Positions 1-7,599 of a DNA stretch of 20,760 nucleotides are shown here, piece after piece. Within the stretch, counting starts at the first letter, position 1. Every line of letters begins with the position of its first letter. A program made the translations under genes and the position numbers. Location: assembly GCA_041890515.1 (NCBI GenBank), contig JASDWX010000061.1, positions 1-20,760 on the forward strand. The letters are read 5' to 3'. This DNA is from Colwellia_A sp041890515. GTDB lineage: Bacteria; Pseudomonadota; Gammaproteobacteria; Enterobacterales; Alteromonadaceae. The notes under the pieces are model-generated. The model was given only the letters and a program-made list of their open reading frames with translations. It was not told where the DNA came from and made no database searches.

Positions 1-148
1 CTAAATCCCAAATTGATTTTTAGGTTGATAAGAAAAAATATTCTTTAATACAAGCCATATTTTTACTTGCTTATCATCATTTGAATGTGAAAGTTTCAAT
101 GGTAAGTATCAAGTTATTAAAATACAACTAGCTAAACATTTTGCTCCG

Positions 149-2170
149 TTGCATGAGGCTTTTGAACAACAAATAATTGCCGATAAGTTAGTTCAAGACA
201 AAAAAAATGCTCATGAACGATTTAATACTAAGCTCAATGAAATTGATAAACAACTCACCACGACAATATTTGAAAGTGGTGAACTTGATGAAGAAAGTTA
301 CAAATTACATTTAGAAGCATTAATAACTGAAATAAAATCATCAACATTGAATAGTATAGAACAAGATCATTTTATAACGTTGGTGGACGAAAAATCTAAA
401 AAGCTGATTCAATTACCTCAAATAGCAAAATCTGTCAGTGATGCAACCCATTTGATATCAAAAATATCACAAGTTGCTTTACCTAAAAATATTGATGAAT
501 TAAACCTTCGTAAACCTTTGTTTGATGAATGGTTACAAGAATGGAAAAGTGTAGAACATAAAGTGGCTGGTGTTTTTCCTGAATCTATTGTCGATGCTTT
601 TAAAGAAATAAAAAAACAATGGCAACAGGGTCTTAAGCCATTAATTAAAGAGCAAGATTTACTGCTATCACTATGTCAGAAGAAAATTTCAGATGTAAAA
701 CGTTTAGTCACTAGCGGAAAATATAATGCGGCGTTCGGCGTTTTCAAAAAGGCTAAAAAGAGTTTTGACTTATTATCAGACAATCAAAAATCACGCGTTC
801 AACGTGATTTTGATGATATATCAAATAAAATAGCTGAACTCAGTGATTTAGAACAATCGATTGCAACTCCTAGAAAAAATAATCTCTTGGAAGAAATACA
901 GTTATTAGTTAATCAACCGCTTGATAACCCAAATGACCAAGCAGCAAAAGTAAAACAGTTTCGTGTAACTTGGAATTCACTCGGGCACGCTGAAGAGTCA
1001 GTAGAAAAAGAATTAAATTATCAATTTAATGCGCTATGCGAACAAGCCTTTGCTCCATGTCGTTTATTTTATGGCGAGCAAGAAAAATTACGTGAATTGC
1101 ATCTTGAAACGCGTGAATTGCTCATAAATAAAGCAAAAAATTTCACTGATGAATTTTTAACAAGAATCAACGAAGGTATAGACAATAAGACAATTGATTG
1201 GAAGTATATTGATGGAACACTTAATAAACTAATACAAGAGTGGCAAAACTCTGGTCAAGTTGATAAAAGTAAGTTCCAACAACTCAATGAAGCATTTATT
1301 AACGTTTTACAGCCCGTTAAAGTTGAATTAAGAAATTATCATCAACGTAACAGTGACAGTAAAAATTTATTGATCGCACAAGTTACTCAAGCGTTAAGTG
1401 ACGATGATGTTTTTTCAGCGATTGAAAGTGTTAAAAAGCTACAAAACCAATGGCAAGCTATTGGTTATAGTGGACAACGTGAAGAGAACCAGCTTTGGCA
1501 AAAATTTAGAAAAGTTAATGACCAACTTTTTGCTAAACGTGATGAAGCTAAGCTTGCAGAACAATCAAATCGCAAAAATCAGCAAACTGAGTTAACTGAA
1601 CAATTGGAAAGTTACCAGCAACAATTAGTGGGGCAACCGTCTGAGCATGAACTGCTTACTTTACAAGAAAGTATTGAAACATTACGTGCTAACGTCATTA
1701 ATCAAAAACCAGTAATCAAAAGTGTAGTGACACAGGCTGAAAAATTACTGACTGAAATAACAAAACAATTTTCACAAATTTCTGCAGACAAAAAGACTAA
1801 AGTCTGGCATTTAGTTTTTGATTGTTTAGAAGGGTTAGCTGCAAATAAAGCCTTAACAATAGAGGAGTTAAGTGAGTCGATGACAGATTTACCGAACGCT
1901 TGGCAAAAACGTTTACAAGAATGTCATCAAAACAGCAATGAGATTGACCGAGGCAATAAAACACTAGAGCTTGAAATACTAGCAAGTAAAGAATCACCTG
2001 AAGAATTTAAAGCACAACGGTTGCAAGTACAAGTTCAATTAATGCAAAGTCAAATGCTCTCGGGACAGACAATAGACTTAACCAATTCACTTGTTGAGTG
2101 GTTGAAGTTAGGAAAACTATCACAAGCTGACTTGCCATTACTCTCAAGAGTGAAAGCTATTTATTGTTAA
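149..2170 (+). CDS. DUF349 domain-containing protein, N-terminus missing or disrupted
   Basis: Long, highly charged, mostly helical protein (673 residues from the TTG at 149) that looks like the C-terminal two thirds of the large DUF349 proteins of Shewanella/Colwellia-type bacteria. DUF349-like repeats with spaced Trp residues in W-x-x-L/I-G contexts lie at about residues 240-305 (WNSLGHAEE) and 405-465 (WQAIGYSG); a related stretch with QEWQNSG is near 330-400. There is no signal peptide or membrane segment. Its molecular function is not known to me. The reading frame stays open upstream to base 32 and the translation there (GKYQVIKIQLAKHFAPL) looks coding, but codons 32-148 contain no ATG, GTG or TTG, and a TAA sits at 29-31. 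Family members are usually around 900 residues and begin with a HEAT-like region that is absent here. The gene is therefore either 5'-truncated by a frameshift or sequence error, or is decaying. TTG 149 is only the first formal start, not a convincing one. Confidence 0.75.
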   Translation: MHEAFEQQIIADKLVQDKKNAHERFNTKLNEIDKQLTTTIFESGELDEESYKLHLEALITEIKSSTLNSIEQDHFITLVDEKSKKLIQLPQIAKSVSDATHLISKISQVALPKNIDELNLRKPLFDEWLQEWKSVEHKVAGVFPESIVDAFKEIKKQWQQGLKPLIKEQDLLLSLCQKKISDVKRLVTSGKYNAAFGVFKKAKKSFDLLSDNQKSRVQRDFDDISNKIAELSDLEQSIATPRKNNLLEEIQLLVNQPLDNPNDQAAKVKQFRVTWNSLGHAEESVEKELNYQFNALCEQAFAPCRLFYGEQEKLRELHLETRELLINKAKNFTDEFLTRINEGIDNKTIDWKYIDGTLNKLIQEWQNSGQVDKSKFQQLNEAFINVLQPVKVELRNYHQRNSDSKNLLIAQVTQALSDDDVFSAIESVKKLQNQWQAIGYSGQREENQLWQKFRKVNDQLFAKRDEAKLAEQSNRKNQQTELTEQLESYQQQLVGQPSEHELLTLQESIETLRANVINQKPVIKSVVTQAEKLLTEITKQFSQISADKKTKVWHLVFDCLEGLAANKALTIEELSESMTDLPNAWQKRLQECHQNSNEIDRGNKTLELEILASKESPEEFKAQRLQVQVQLMQSQMLSGQTIDLTNSLVEWLKLGKLSQADLPLLSRVKAIYC

Positions 2171-2190
2171 TTTTTCTGGTTAATAACCCC

Positions 2191-2221
2191 AAAAGCCACT
2201 GAATGTTCAGTGGTTTTTTTA
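2191..2221 (+). terminator. Rho-independent terminator after the DUF349 gene
   Basis: Perfect 8-bp inverted repeat CCACTGAA (2196-2203) / TTCAGTGG (2206-2213), which can fold with a 4-base loop on a 7-bp stem. Seven Ts follow directly. It starts 25 bases after the TAA of the DUF349 gene. Confidence 0.85.
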
Positions 2222-2419
2222 TGTTTAATTTATGCGAGTTAGCATTTTTTGACTTTTCATTTTTTAAGGATATTTATCATTTACACTATAAAACATTAAC
2301 CTATTTCAACTGTTTTTATAGTAACGCGTAACTTGTTAATTATTTTTGCAATCACTTATTTATTTATTAACTCTTTGATTTTAAATGTTAATGTTGAGCT
2401 GGGTTAGGCTTAGGGTTGA

Positions 2420-2454
2420 TTTGACTGTTATGGGGGGATATCATAACAGTCAAA
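2420..2454. repeat. 13-bp perfect inverted repeat with G-rich loop
   Basis: Arms TTTGACTGTTATG (2420-2432) and CATAACAGTCAAA (2442-2454) are perfectly complementary around a 9-base loop beginning with five Gs. It begins about 20 bases downstream of the ansA stop codon (minus strand). Neither strand has a T-run after the stem, so it is not a typical intrinsic terminator; an RNA-stabilising 3' hairpin or a protein site are alternatives. The rest of the 304-bp gap 2171-2474 is AT-rich and shows no gene that I can support. Confidence 0.7.
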
Positions 2455-2474
2455 GTCTATATTCTAGAGTCCAC

Positions 2475-3485
2475 CTAATTTTTGGTGAGTTCACCACGTA
2501 AATCTTCTTTCAATAAACGACATATTTCTAATTGAGACAAGTCTTTACTGAGTAAGTAATGAAGTTTAGTTAATGTCGCTTCTAACGTCATATCCCCTCC
2601 GCCAACGACACCACATTTACTTAACGCTACACCCGTTGCATAGCCGTCCATATTAACGGTACCTTGAATACATTGGCTACAATTTACCACAACGATACCT
2701 TGATGGTAAGCTTGCGTTAAGCAAGCAAGCAGTTGTTCATCTTGTGGCGCATTACCAACACCATAGCTGCGAATAATTAATGCTTTTACCGGTTGTTTAA
2801 TAATATTGGCAACTAACTCACTAGAAATTCCAGGATATAAATGCACAACGCCAATAGGTTGCGGTGTTATTGGTGTCAATGTGAGTGGCTTATCACTCAT
2901 AACGTTCAACTTACCGGCAACTAATTTTATATTAATTCCAGCTTCTAAAAGTGGTGGCATATTAGGAGAGTCAAACGCGTTGAAACCATCCGCATAAGCT
3001 TTAATGCAACGGTTTCCACGATATAACTTGTTATTAAAATATAAGCCTACTTCGTTGATAGGATAGTTTGCTGCAATATATAGAGAATTTAATAAGTTTA
3101 CTTGTCCATCCGAACGTAATTGACTTAATGGTATTTGAGAACCGGTAACAATTATTGGTTTTTCTAAATTTTCAAACATAAATGAAAGCGCAGAGCTCGT
3201 ATAAGCCATGGTATCTGTGCCATGCAATACGACAAAGCCATCATAATCTTCATAATTTTCCTTTATGTCATCAGCGATACGCTGCCAATCACTGGGTGCC
3301 ATATTTGATGAATCTATCAGTGGAGAGTATTCATTAATAGTGAATTCAGGCATTTCTTCTCGGTGAAAATCAGGTGTACCGTTGATTGACTCGGTTAAAT
3401 GACCTTTTACAGGTACGTAACCTTGATCACTATTTTTCATACCAATTGTTCCGCCAGTGTAGGCGATATAAATGCGCTTTTTCAT
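2475..3485 (-). CDS. ansA: Type I (cytoplasmic) L-asparaginase AnsA
   Basis: Hydrolyses L-asparagine to aspartate and ammonia in the cytoplasm. The 336-residue product is close in length to E. coli AnsA (338) and collinear with it from memory. Both catalytic threonine motifs are present: YTGGTIG near the N-terminus (nucleophile Thr13) and LHGTDTMAYTSSA (Thr90, Asp91). There is no signal peptide, which argues against the periplasmic type II enzyme. I chose ATG 3485 rather than the upstream ATG at 3539 because homologues start MxKKxIY(I/V)AYTGG and an AAGGAT Shine-Dalgarno lies about 8 bases before it; the extra 18 residues look like leader sequence. It lies downstream of sppA on the same strand, the same pairing as in enterobacteria, but a terminator between them suggests at least partly separate transcription. 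Confidence 0.93.
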   Translation of the reverse strand: MKKRIYIAYTGGTIGMKNSDQGYVPVKGHLTESINGTPDFHREEMPEFTINEYSPLIDSSNMAPSDWQRIADDIKENYEDYDGFVVLHGTDTMAYTSSALSFMFENLEKPIIVTGSQIPLSQLRSDGQVNLLNSLYIAANYPINEVGLYFNNKLYRGNRCIKAYADGFNAFDSPNMPPLLEAGINIKLVAGKLNVMSDKPLTLTPITPQPIGVVHLYPGISSELVANIIKQPVKALIIRSYGVGNAPQDEQLLACLTQAYHQGIVVVNCSQCIQGTVNMDGYATGVALSKCGVVGGGDMTLEATLTKLHYLLSKDLSQLEICRLLKEDLRGELTKN

Positions 3486-3571
3486 TTTGTTATCCTTAAA
3501 ATATATATATCCAATAGCACTAAATAAGTGATCATTCATAAATGGGAGAACAGTACTTTTGTTTAAACCAT

Positions 3572-3596
3572 AAAAAAGCCCCGAAAAATCGAGGCT
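3572..3596 (-). terminator. Rho-independent terminator after sppA
   Basis: Read on the minus strand: AGCCTCGA, loop TTTT, TCGGGGCT, then six Ts. The stem is 7-8 bp with one G-T pair. It begins 27 bases after the sppA stop and precedes ansA, so it would end or attenuate sppA transcription before ansA. Confidence 0.8.
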
Positions 3597-3622
3597 ATCA
3601 TATACCCTTAGATTAAAGCTTG

Positions 3623-5521
3623 CTAATTAATTTCACAAGCCATACATAAAGAGTAAACGCCTTGCGGATCATTCAATAAATTTAGGTACGATAATTCAGC
3701 TTTTAGCTGGATAAATAATTTATTGGTATTGCTGATCTTCGTTATTTCAGAGGTTGGGAAAAAGCTTGTGGCTTGTCCCATCAATCCTTGTAGGAATAGA
3801 TCTTTAGCTGATTTCTCTTTTTCTATTAATAACGTGTCGAATGTTTTCAATTCGGCTAATTCTGCTGCCGCATTAATAGCCGTGGTTAAATCGCCTAATT
3901 CATCGACAAGACCTAACTCTTTTGCCTTCAAACCTGACCATACTCGCCCTTGTGCAATATCATCAACTTGTTCAAGTGTCATGTTTCTATTCTCAGCGAC
4001 TAAGCTAATAAAGTCTTGATAACCTCTATTGATATTCAATTGAAATATTTTAGCCATACCTTCAGTAAGCGGGCGGGTTACACCAAATCCTGCAATATCT
4101 GTAGTGCCAACACCGTCTGTATGAACACCAAGTTTACTTAAAGAATTCTCAAATGTCATAAAAAAACCATAGATACCAATTGAGCCAGTAATAGTAGCGG
4201 GTGATGCTATAATTTTATTGGCAGGGGCAGAAATCCAATACCCCCCTGATGCAGCATAAGTGCCCATTGATGCAACAACAGGTTTACCTGCTTGTTTTAG
4301 GAGTTCAATTTCTTGACGAATTATTTCTGAAGCATAAGCACTGCCGCCTGGACTATCTACACGTAATACAACGGCTTTAACTTTGTCGTTCAAGCGAGCT
4401 TTTCTTAAGAGTGCAGCCGTACTATCTCCACCAATTGTTCCTGCTTTTTGATGACCATCTAAAATTGTTCCTTTAGCAACTATAACGGCGATTTTATTCG
4501 TATTTGGGTTTGTTATAGGGAATATAGGGGTGGTTGCGGCTAGATAGTTCTCGAAACTAATGTGATTATAACTATCACCTATAGCATTTTTACCCACAAG
4601 TTTAATTAAAGATTTTTTCATATCTTGACGATTTTTTAAAGCGTCTACCCATTGGTTTTCTAATGCATATTGAGCAACATTACCATTGGCTTTTTCAAGC
4701 TTAGCAACAAGTACATCTGCATTTTCATCAAAGTTGTCAATTGCAAATTCTCTATTACTGGCCACATCATTTTTATATTGTGACCATAGATCACTTAACC
4801 ATAATTTATTGGCCTCTTTTGCAGCCGCTGACATATCATCACGAATATAGGGTTCTATCGCTGATTTATAAGTACCCACACGAAAAACATGTTGGCTAAT
4901 GGATAATTTTTCTAATGCCGATTTGAAATACAGTTGATAACGTCCATAGCCATCAAGTAATAACCAACCACGTGGGTTAAGCCATACTTCATCTGCCGAA
5001 CTTGCCAAATAATACTGGTCTTGTGAATATTGGTCGCCAACAGCGATTATTTTTTTACCAGAAGCCTTAAATTTTTCCAAAGCCATAGCAATATCTTGAA
5101 GTTTACTAAGACCAGTACGATTTACACCTTGCAGATTCAAGACCATCATATTGATACGACCGTCGTTTTTTGCTCTTTCAATAACCTGGAGAATATCACT
5201 AAGTAGAACTTCAGGATTTTTTTGCTTTTCTTCAAGTGCTTCTGCAATGAAAGCATCCATAGGGTCAATTGAACGTTTTTGTTCAACAATATCACCGGTA
5301 ATATTTAGGACTAAGGCTGAGTGATTAGGCACAATAATTTCCCCTTCGTCACTCATTATTGCAGCGATAAATACAAATAACACAATAAAAAAAAGTATGT
5401 TTATCGTAATTTTTCTAAATGTATTTAATCCACTAAAAATTTTTAATGTTATGCGTTTTAACATACTTTGTTTAATTGGAGCATTAAGTGATGATGTTTG
5501 TTCAGTCATAGTATCCGGCAT
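3623..5521 (-). CDS. sppA: Signal peptide peptidase SppA, 67-kDa type
   Basis: Inner-membrane serine protease (family S49) that degrades cleaved signal peptides left in the membrane after secretion. The 632 residues match the long tandem-domain form (E. coli SppA 618). A single N-terminal membrane helix lies at about residues 37-56 after a basic cytoplasmic stretch; the two S49 domains face the periplasm. The catalytic dyad is visible: Lys219 in RVGTYKSAIEPY of the first domain and Ser425 in GTYAASGGYWIS of the second. Start choice is uncertain: ATG 5521 lacks a clear Shine-Dalgarno, while ATG 5509 (four codons in) has a weak GCCGGA upstream and better fits a TATAAT at 5537-5542. Divergent from the HvfX-like gene. 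Confidence 0.93.
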   Translation of the reverse strand: MPDTMTEQTSSLNAPIKQSMLKRITLKIFSGLNTFRKITINILFFIVLFVFIAAIMSDEGEIIVPNHSALVLNITGDIVEQKRSIDPMDAFIAEALEEKQKNPEVLLSDILQVIERAKNDGRINMMVLNLQGVNRTGLSKLQDIAMALEKFKASGKKIIAVGDQYSQDQYYLASSADEVWLNPRGWLLLDGYGRYQLYFKSALEKLSISQHVFRVGTYKSAIEPYIRDDMSAAAKEANKLWLSDLWSQYKNDVASNREFAIDNFDENADVLVAKLEKANGNVAQYALENQWVDALKNRQDMKKSLIKLVGKNAIGDSYNHISFENYLAATTPIFPITNPNTNKIAVIVAKGTILDGHQKAGTIGGDSTAALLRKARLNDKVKAVVLRVDSPGGSAYASEIIRQEIELLKQAGKPVVASMGTYAASGGYWISAPANKIIASPATITGSIGIYGFFMTFENSLSKLGVHTDGVGTTDIAGFGVTRPLTEGMAKIFQLNINRGYQDFISLVAENRNMTLEQVDDIAQGRVWSGLKAKELGLVDELGDLTTAINAAAELAELKTFDTLLIEKEKSAKDLFLQGLMGQATSFFPTSEITKISNTNKLFIQLKAELSYLNLLNDPQGVYSLCMACEIN

Positions 5522-5536
5522 GATAATTCAGTAATA

Positions 5537-5542
5537 ATTATA
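5537..5542 (-). promoter_or_regulatory. Candidate -10 element of sppA
   Basis: A perfect TATAAT on the minus strand. No good -35 hexamer is seen at 16-18 bases. Transcription from here would begin only about 9 bases before ATG 5521, so it favours ATG 5509 as the translation start. Confidence 0.4.
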
Positions 5543-5551
5543 GTTGACCAT

Positions 5552-5580
5552 GCTACTTAATTTTTGATCAGTTAAGTAGC
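5552..5580. promoter_or_regulatory. 9-bp inverted repeat between divergent sppA and hvfX-like gene
   Basis: GCTACTTAA (5552-5560) and TTAAGTAGC (5572-5580) are perfect complements around an 11-base spacer. The repeat covers the expected -35 region of the sppA promoter candidate and lies in the shared 130-bp divergent region. It could be a regulator site for one or both genes; no regulator is identified. Confidence 0.45.
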
Positions 5581-5651
5581 CTCAATAGTAAATAAATGTG
5601 TTATTGAAAGTAAATATTCATATGCTAGGTCTAATTCTAAGACCATATTAA

Positions 5652-6398
5652 ATGGATCATACAAACGACTTTATAGATGATGTAATAATGACTGCTTTAA
5701 CACTCATGAATACCTATCAAAAATTTATAGAAAAACTCAAAAATTTCGATGGATTACCATCATTATTAATACGCCTTTATTTAGCGCCCATATTTATTAT
5801 GGCAGGTTATGGGAAAATGCAATTTATTAATCCTGATGTAACAGGTTTTGCTAATTTACTTACAAGCCCTGACATTATTGCTTGGTTCGGTAATACAGAG
5901 TGGGGTTTAGGTCTTCCTTTTCCTACTCTGTTAGCTAATTTGGCCACATGGACAGAGTTTTTGGGCGGGTGGTTATTATTGGTTGGCTTATTGACACGTT
6001 TACTCAGTATTCCATTAATGTTTACCATGATAGTCGCTGCGACGACGGTTCATGCAGACAATGGCTGGTTTGCAATAACACCAACCAATCCAGATAATAG
6101 TCCCGCGAAGATACTTTCTTGGTTTGGTGTTGATAATGCACAGGCCAGTCTTGATAATAGTGAAGCAACGGGGTCCCGTTTAGAAGCGATGAGAAGCTTG
6201 CTGGAAGAAAATGGCAATACAAAATGGTTATATGAAAATGGCTCTATTGTTGTTCTGAATAATGGTATTGAATTTGCCAGTACTTATTTCATTATGTTGC
6301 TCGCTTTATTTTTTATTGGTGCTGGACGCTTTACCAGCATAGATCATTACCTTTATAATCATTACCAACGAAAATATAAACAGAGTCTGTATAGTTAA
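5652..6398 (+). CDS. DoxX-family membrane protein, HvfX-like
   Basis: Integral membrane protein of 248 residues in the DoxX superfamily. It has four hydrophobic segments at about residues 36-55, 92-113, 116-134 and 206-225. RLYLAPIFIMAGYGK near the first helix, and a long soluble loop (about 135-200, starting HADNGWFAI) before VLNNGIEFASTYFIMLL, match the DoxX subgroup that accompanies copper-binding RiPP gene sets (HvfX). No HvfA precursor, HvfB maturase or HvfC partner is present within the window, so its substrate or role here is unknown. Start is uncertain: ATG 5652, 5688 (residue 13) and 5706 (residue 19) are all in frame and none has a good Shine-Dalgarno; family members usually begin near the later two. 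Its TAA shares a base with the ATG of the nitroreductase, implying translational coupling. Confidence 0.82.
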   Translation: MDHTNDFIDDVIMTALTLMNTYQKFIEKLKNFDGLPSLLIRLYLAPIFIMAGYGKMQFINPDVTGFANLLTSPDIIAWFGNTEWGLGLPFPTLLANLATWTEFLGGWLLLVGLLTRLLSIPLMFTMIVAATTVHADNGWFAITPTNPDNSPAKILSWFGVDNAQASLDNSEATGSRLEAMRSLLEENGNTKWLYENGSIVVLNNGIEFASTYFIMLLALFFIGAGRFTSIDHYLYNHYQRKYKQSLYS

Positions 6399-6946
6399 TG
6401 AATGCTAAAGAATTATTATTACAACGACAATCGAGTCCTAGATTAATTTATCCTGCACCTGTTTCGGATGATATTGAGTTTATACTTAACGCTGGAATGC
6501 GAGCACCTGACCATGGCTGTTTAAAACCATGGTTTTTTACTGTCATTAAAGAGCAAGGTTTAGATAACTTAAGTAAAATATTTGAACGTTCCGCCACGGA
6601 GCAAAACTTTAGTGAAGAAAAAACGTTAAAAGCTAAGAATATGCCTTATCGTGCACCGTTAATTATTATTGTTAGCACACAATATCAGCATCATGACAAA
6701 GTCCCCAAAATAGAACAATCTATTGCTGCGGGTTGTTGTGCTCACTCAATGCAAATGGCTGCGTTTAGTTTAGGTTATGGCGCGGTATGGAGAACGGGAG
6801 ATTTTAGTTATAATGACTCGGTTAAACATGATTTAAATATCACAGTAGATAATGACATTATTGGCTTTATCTACATCGGTACACCTGCAAAAGATATTCC
6901 TCTTAAACCTTTAAAATCGATAGAACATCATGTTTCTTATTTATAA
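6398..6946 (+). CDS. ydjA: YdjA-type NAD(P)H nitroreductase
   Basis: Small FMN-dependent oxidoreductase of the nitroreductase fold; 182 residues, against 183 for E. coli YdjA, and alignable end to end from memory. Diagnostic segments are the N-terminal LLLQRQSSPRL, GMRAPDHGCLKPW (residues 33-45, flavin-contact region), PYRAPLIIIV, and the C-terminal half GYGAVWRTG followed by GFIYIGTP. The physiological substrate of YdjA is not established. The start overlaps the preceding stop codon (TAATG). In E. coli ydjA also sits beside sppA and ansA, so the neighbourhood is conserved although the HvfX-like gene is placed between. Probably co-transcribed with the HvfX-like gene and the GNAT gene 15 bases downstream. 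Confidence 0.88.
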   Translation: MNAKELLLQRQSSPRLIYPAPVSDDIEFILNAGMRAPDHGCLKPWFFTVIKEQGLDNLSKIFERSATEQNFSEEKTLKAKNMPYRAPLIIIVSTQYQHHDKVPKIEQSIAAGCCAHSMQMAAFSLGYGAVWRTGDFSYNDSVKHDLNITVDNDIIGFIYIGTPAKDIPLKPLKSIEHHVSYL

Positions 6947-6961
6947 AGCCTCTATTCATTT

Positions 6962-7378
6962 ATGAAAATTGAAATATTCGATGAACCAGAGCAAGGATTA
7001 ATTGATTTTCTTGATAAGAAAATCGCCGAATTTAATTGGGCGCACTGGGAAGTGAGTGAACGAAAACCATTAGCTATACAAATAAAAGATGACAAAGGCA
7101 ATGTTATTGCAGGTTCATCGGCTAGAACGTTCGGTAATTGGTTGTTAATTAATACGTTATGGGTTGATGAATCACTGCGGGGTAAACAGATTGGTCGTCA
7201 AATATTAAATGAACTTGAAAATGCAGCTAAGGCCAGAGGTTGTAATTTAAGTTTGCTTGATACGTTACATTTTCAAGCAATGCCATTTTATAAAAAACAG
7301 GGTTATAAAACGGAATGGGTACAAGAACATTATCCAAAAACAGGTTGTAAGTACTATATGGTGAAGGAACTTAAGTAG
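6962..7378 (+). CDS. GNAT family N-acetyltransferase
   Basis: A 138-residue single-domain GNAT protein, probably using acetyl-CoA. The acetyl-CoA pyrophosphate-binding motif A is seen at residues 66-82 (LWVDESLRGKQIGRQIL, with R-G-K-Q-I-G-R as the Q/RxxGxG/A loop), followed by motif B around LDTLHFQAMPFYKKQGY (residues 99-115), typical of small GNATs. No signal peptide. Substrate cannot be told. It follows the nitroreductase by 15 bases, without a clear Shine-Dalgarno, and is likely the last gene of the hvfX-like/ydjA/GNAT unit, ending in the terminator at 7556-7584. Confidence 0.85.
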   Translation: MKIEIFDEPEQGLIDFLDKKIAEFNWAHWEVSERKPLAIQIKDDKGNVIAGSSARTFGNWLLINTLWVDESLRGKQIGRQILNELENAAKARGCNLSLLDTLHFQAMPFYKKQGYKTEWVQEHYPKTGCKYYMVKELK

Positions 7379-7400
7379 ACTTCAGTCATGTCATATATTC

Positions 7401-7554
7401 TGAACATCGTCATTCCATCACATCCATGTGACCATGAAATTGCCTCCAAGGATGGAGGTACTTATGATTTGTCTGGAACAAAAATAATGACTGTTCATCT
7501 TGAACATCGTCATGATCACATCCATGTGATCATGACATACCGTTCATCCTGAAC
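7401..7554. repeat. REP-like cluster of nested palindromes and direct repeats
   Basis: Two copies of a unit starting TGAACATCGTCAT and containing ATCACATCCATGTGA lie exactly 100 bp apart (7401-7437 and 7501-7535). The second copy holds a perfect 13-bp inverted repeat, GTCATGATCACAT (7509-7521) / ATGTGATCATGAC (7524-7536), with a 2-base centre. Further palindromes are TGTTCA-TCT-TGAACA (7492-7506), GTTCA-TCC-TGAAC (7542-7554) and CCTCC-AAGGAT-GGAGG (7443-7458). This fits a non-coding REP/MITE-type element in the intergenic space between two converging genes; genome copy number cannot be seen here. Confidence 0.65.
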
Positions 7555-7555
7555 A

Positions 7556-7584
7556 TAAAAAAACCTCTTAAAAGAGGTTTTTTA
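7556..7584. terminator. Bidirectional Rho-independent terminator
   Basis: AAACCTCTT (7561-7569) and AAGAGGTTT (7572-7580) form a 9-bp stem with a 2-base centre, preceded by a run of As and followed by Ts. It can terminate both the rightward GNAT transcript and the leftward asnS transcript, whose stop lies at 7600. Confidence 0.85.
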
Positions 7585-7599
7585 TTATACGGTTCTTTT

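Noticed and set aside
3723..4019. Plus-strand open frame of 98 codons
   Set aside because: Lies wholly antisense to the well-supported C-terminal part of sppA, with no ribosome site or family resemblance.
5544..5560. A second RutR-like site (TTGACCA) near the sppA promoter
   Set aside because: Only one half-site is present; the following bases (TGCTACTTAA) do not form the mirror half.
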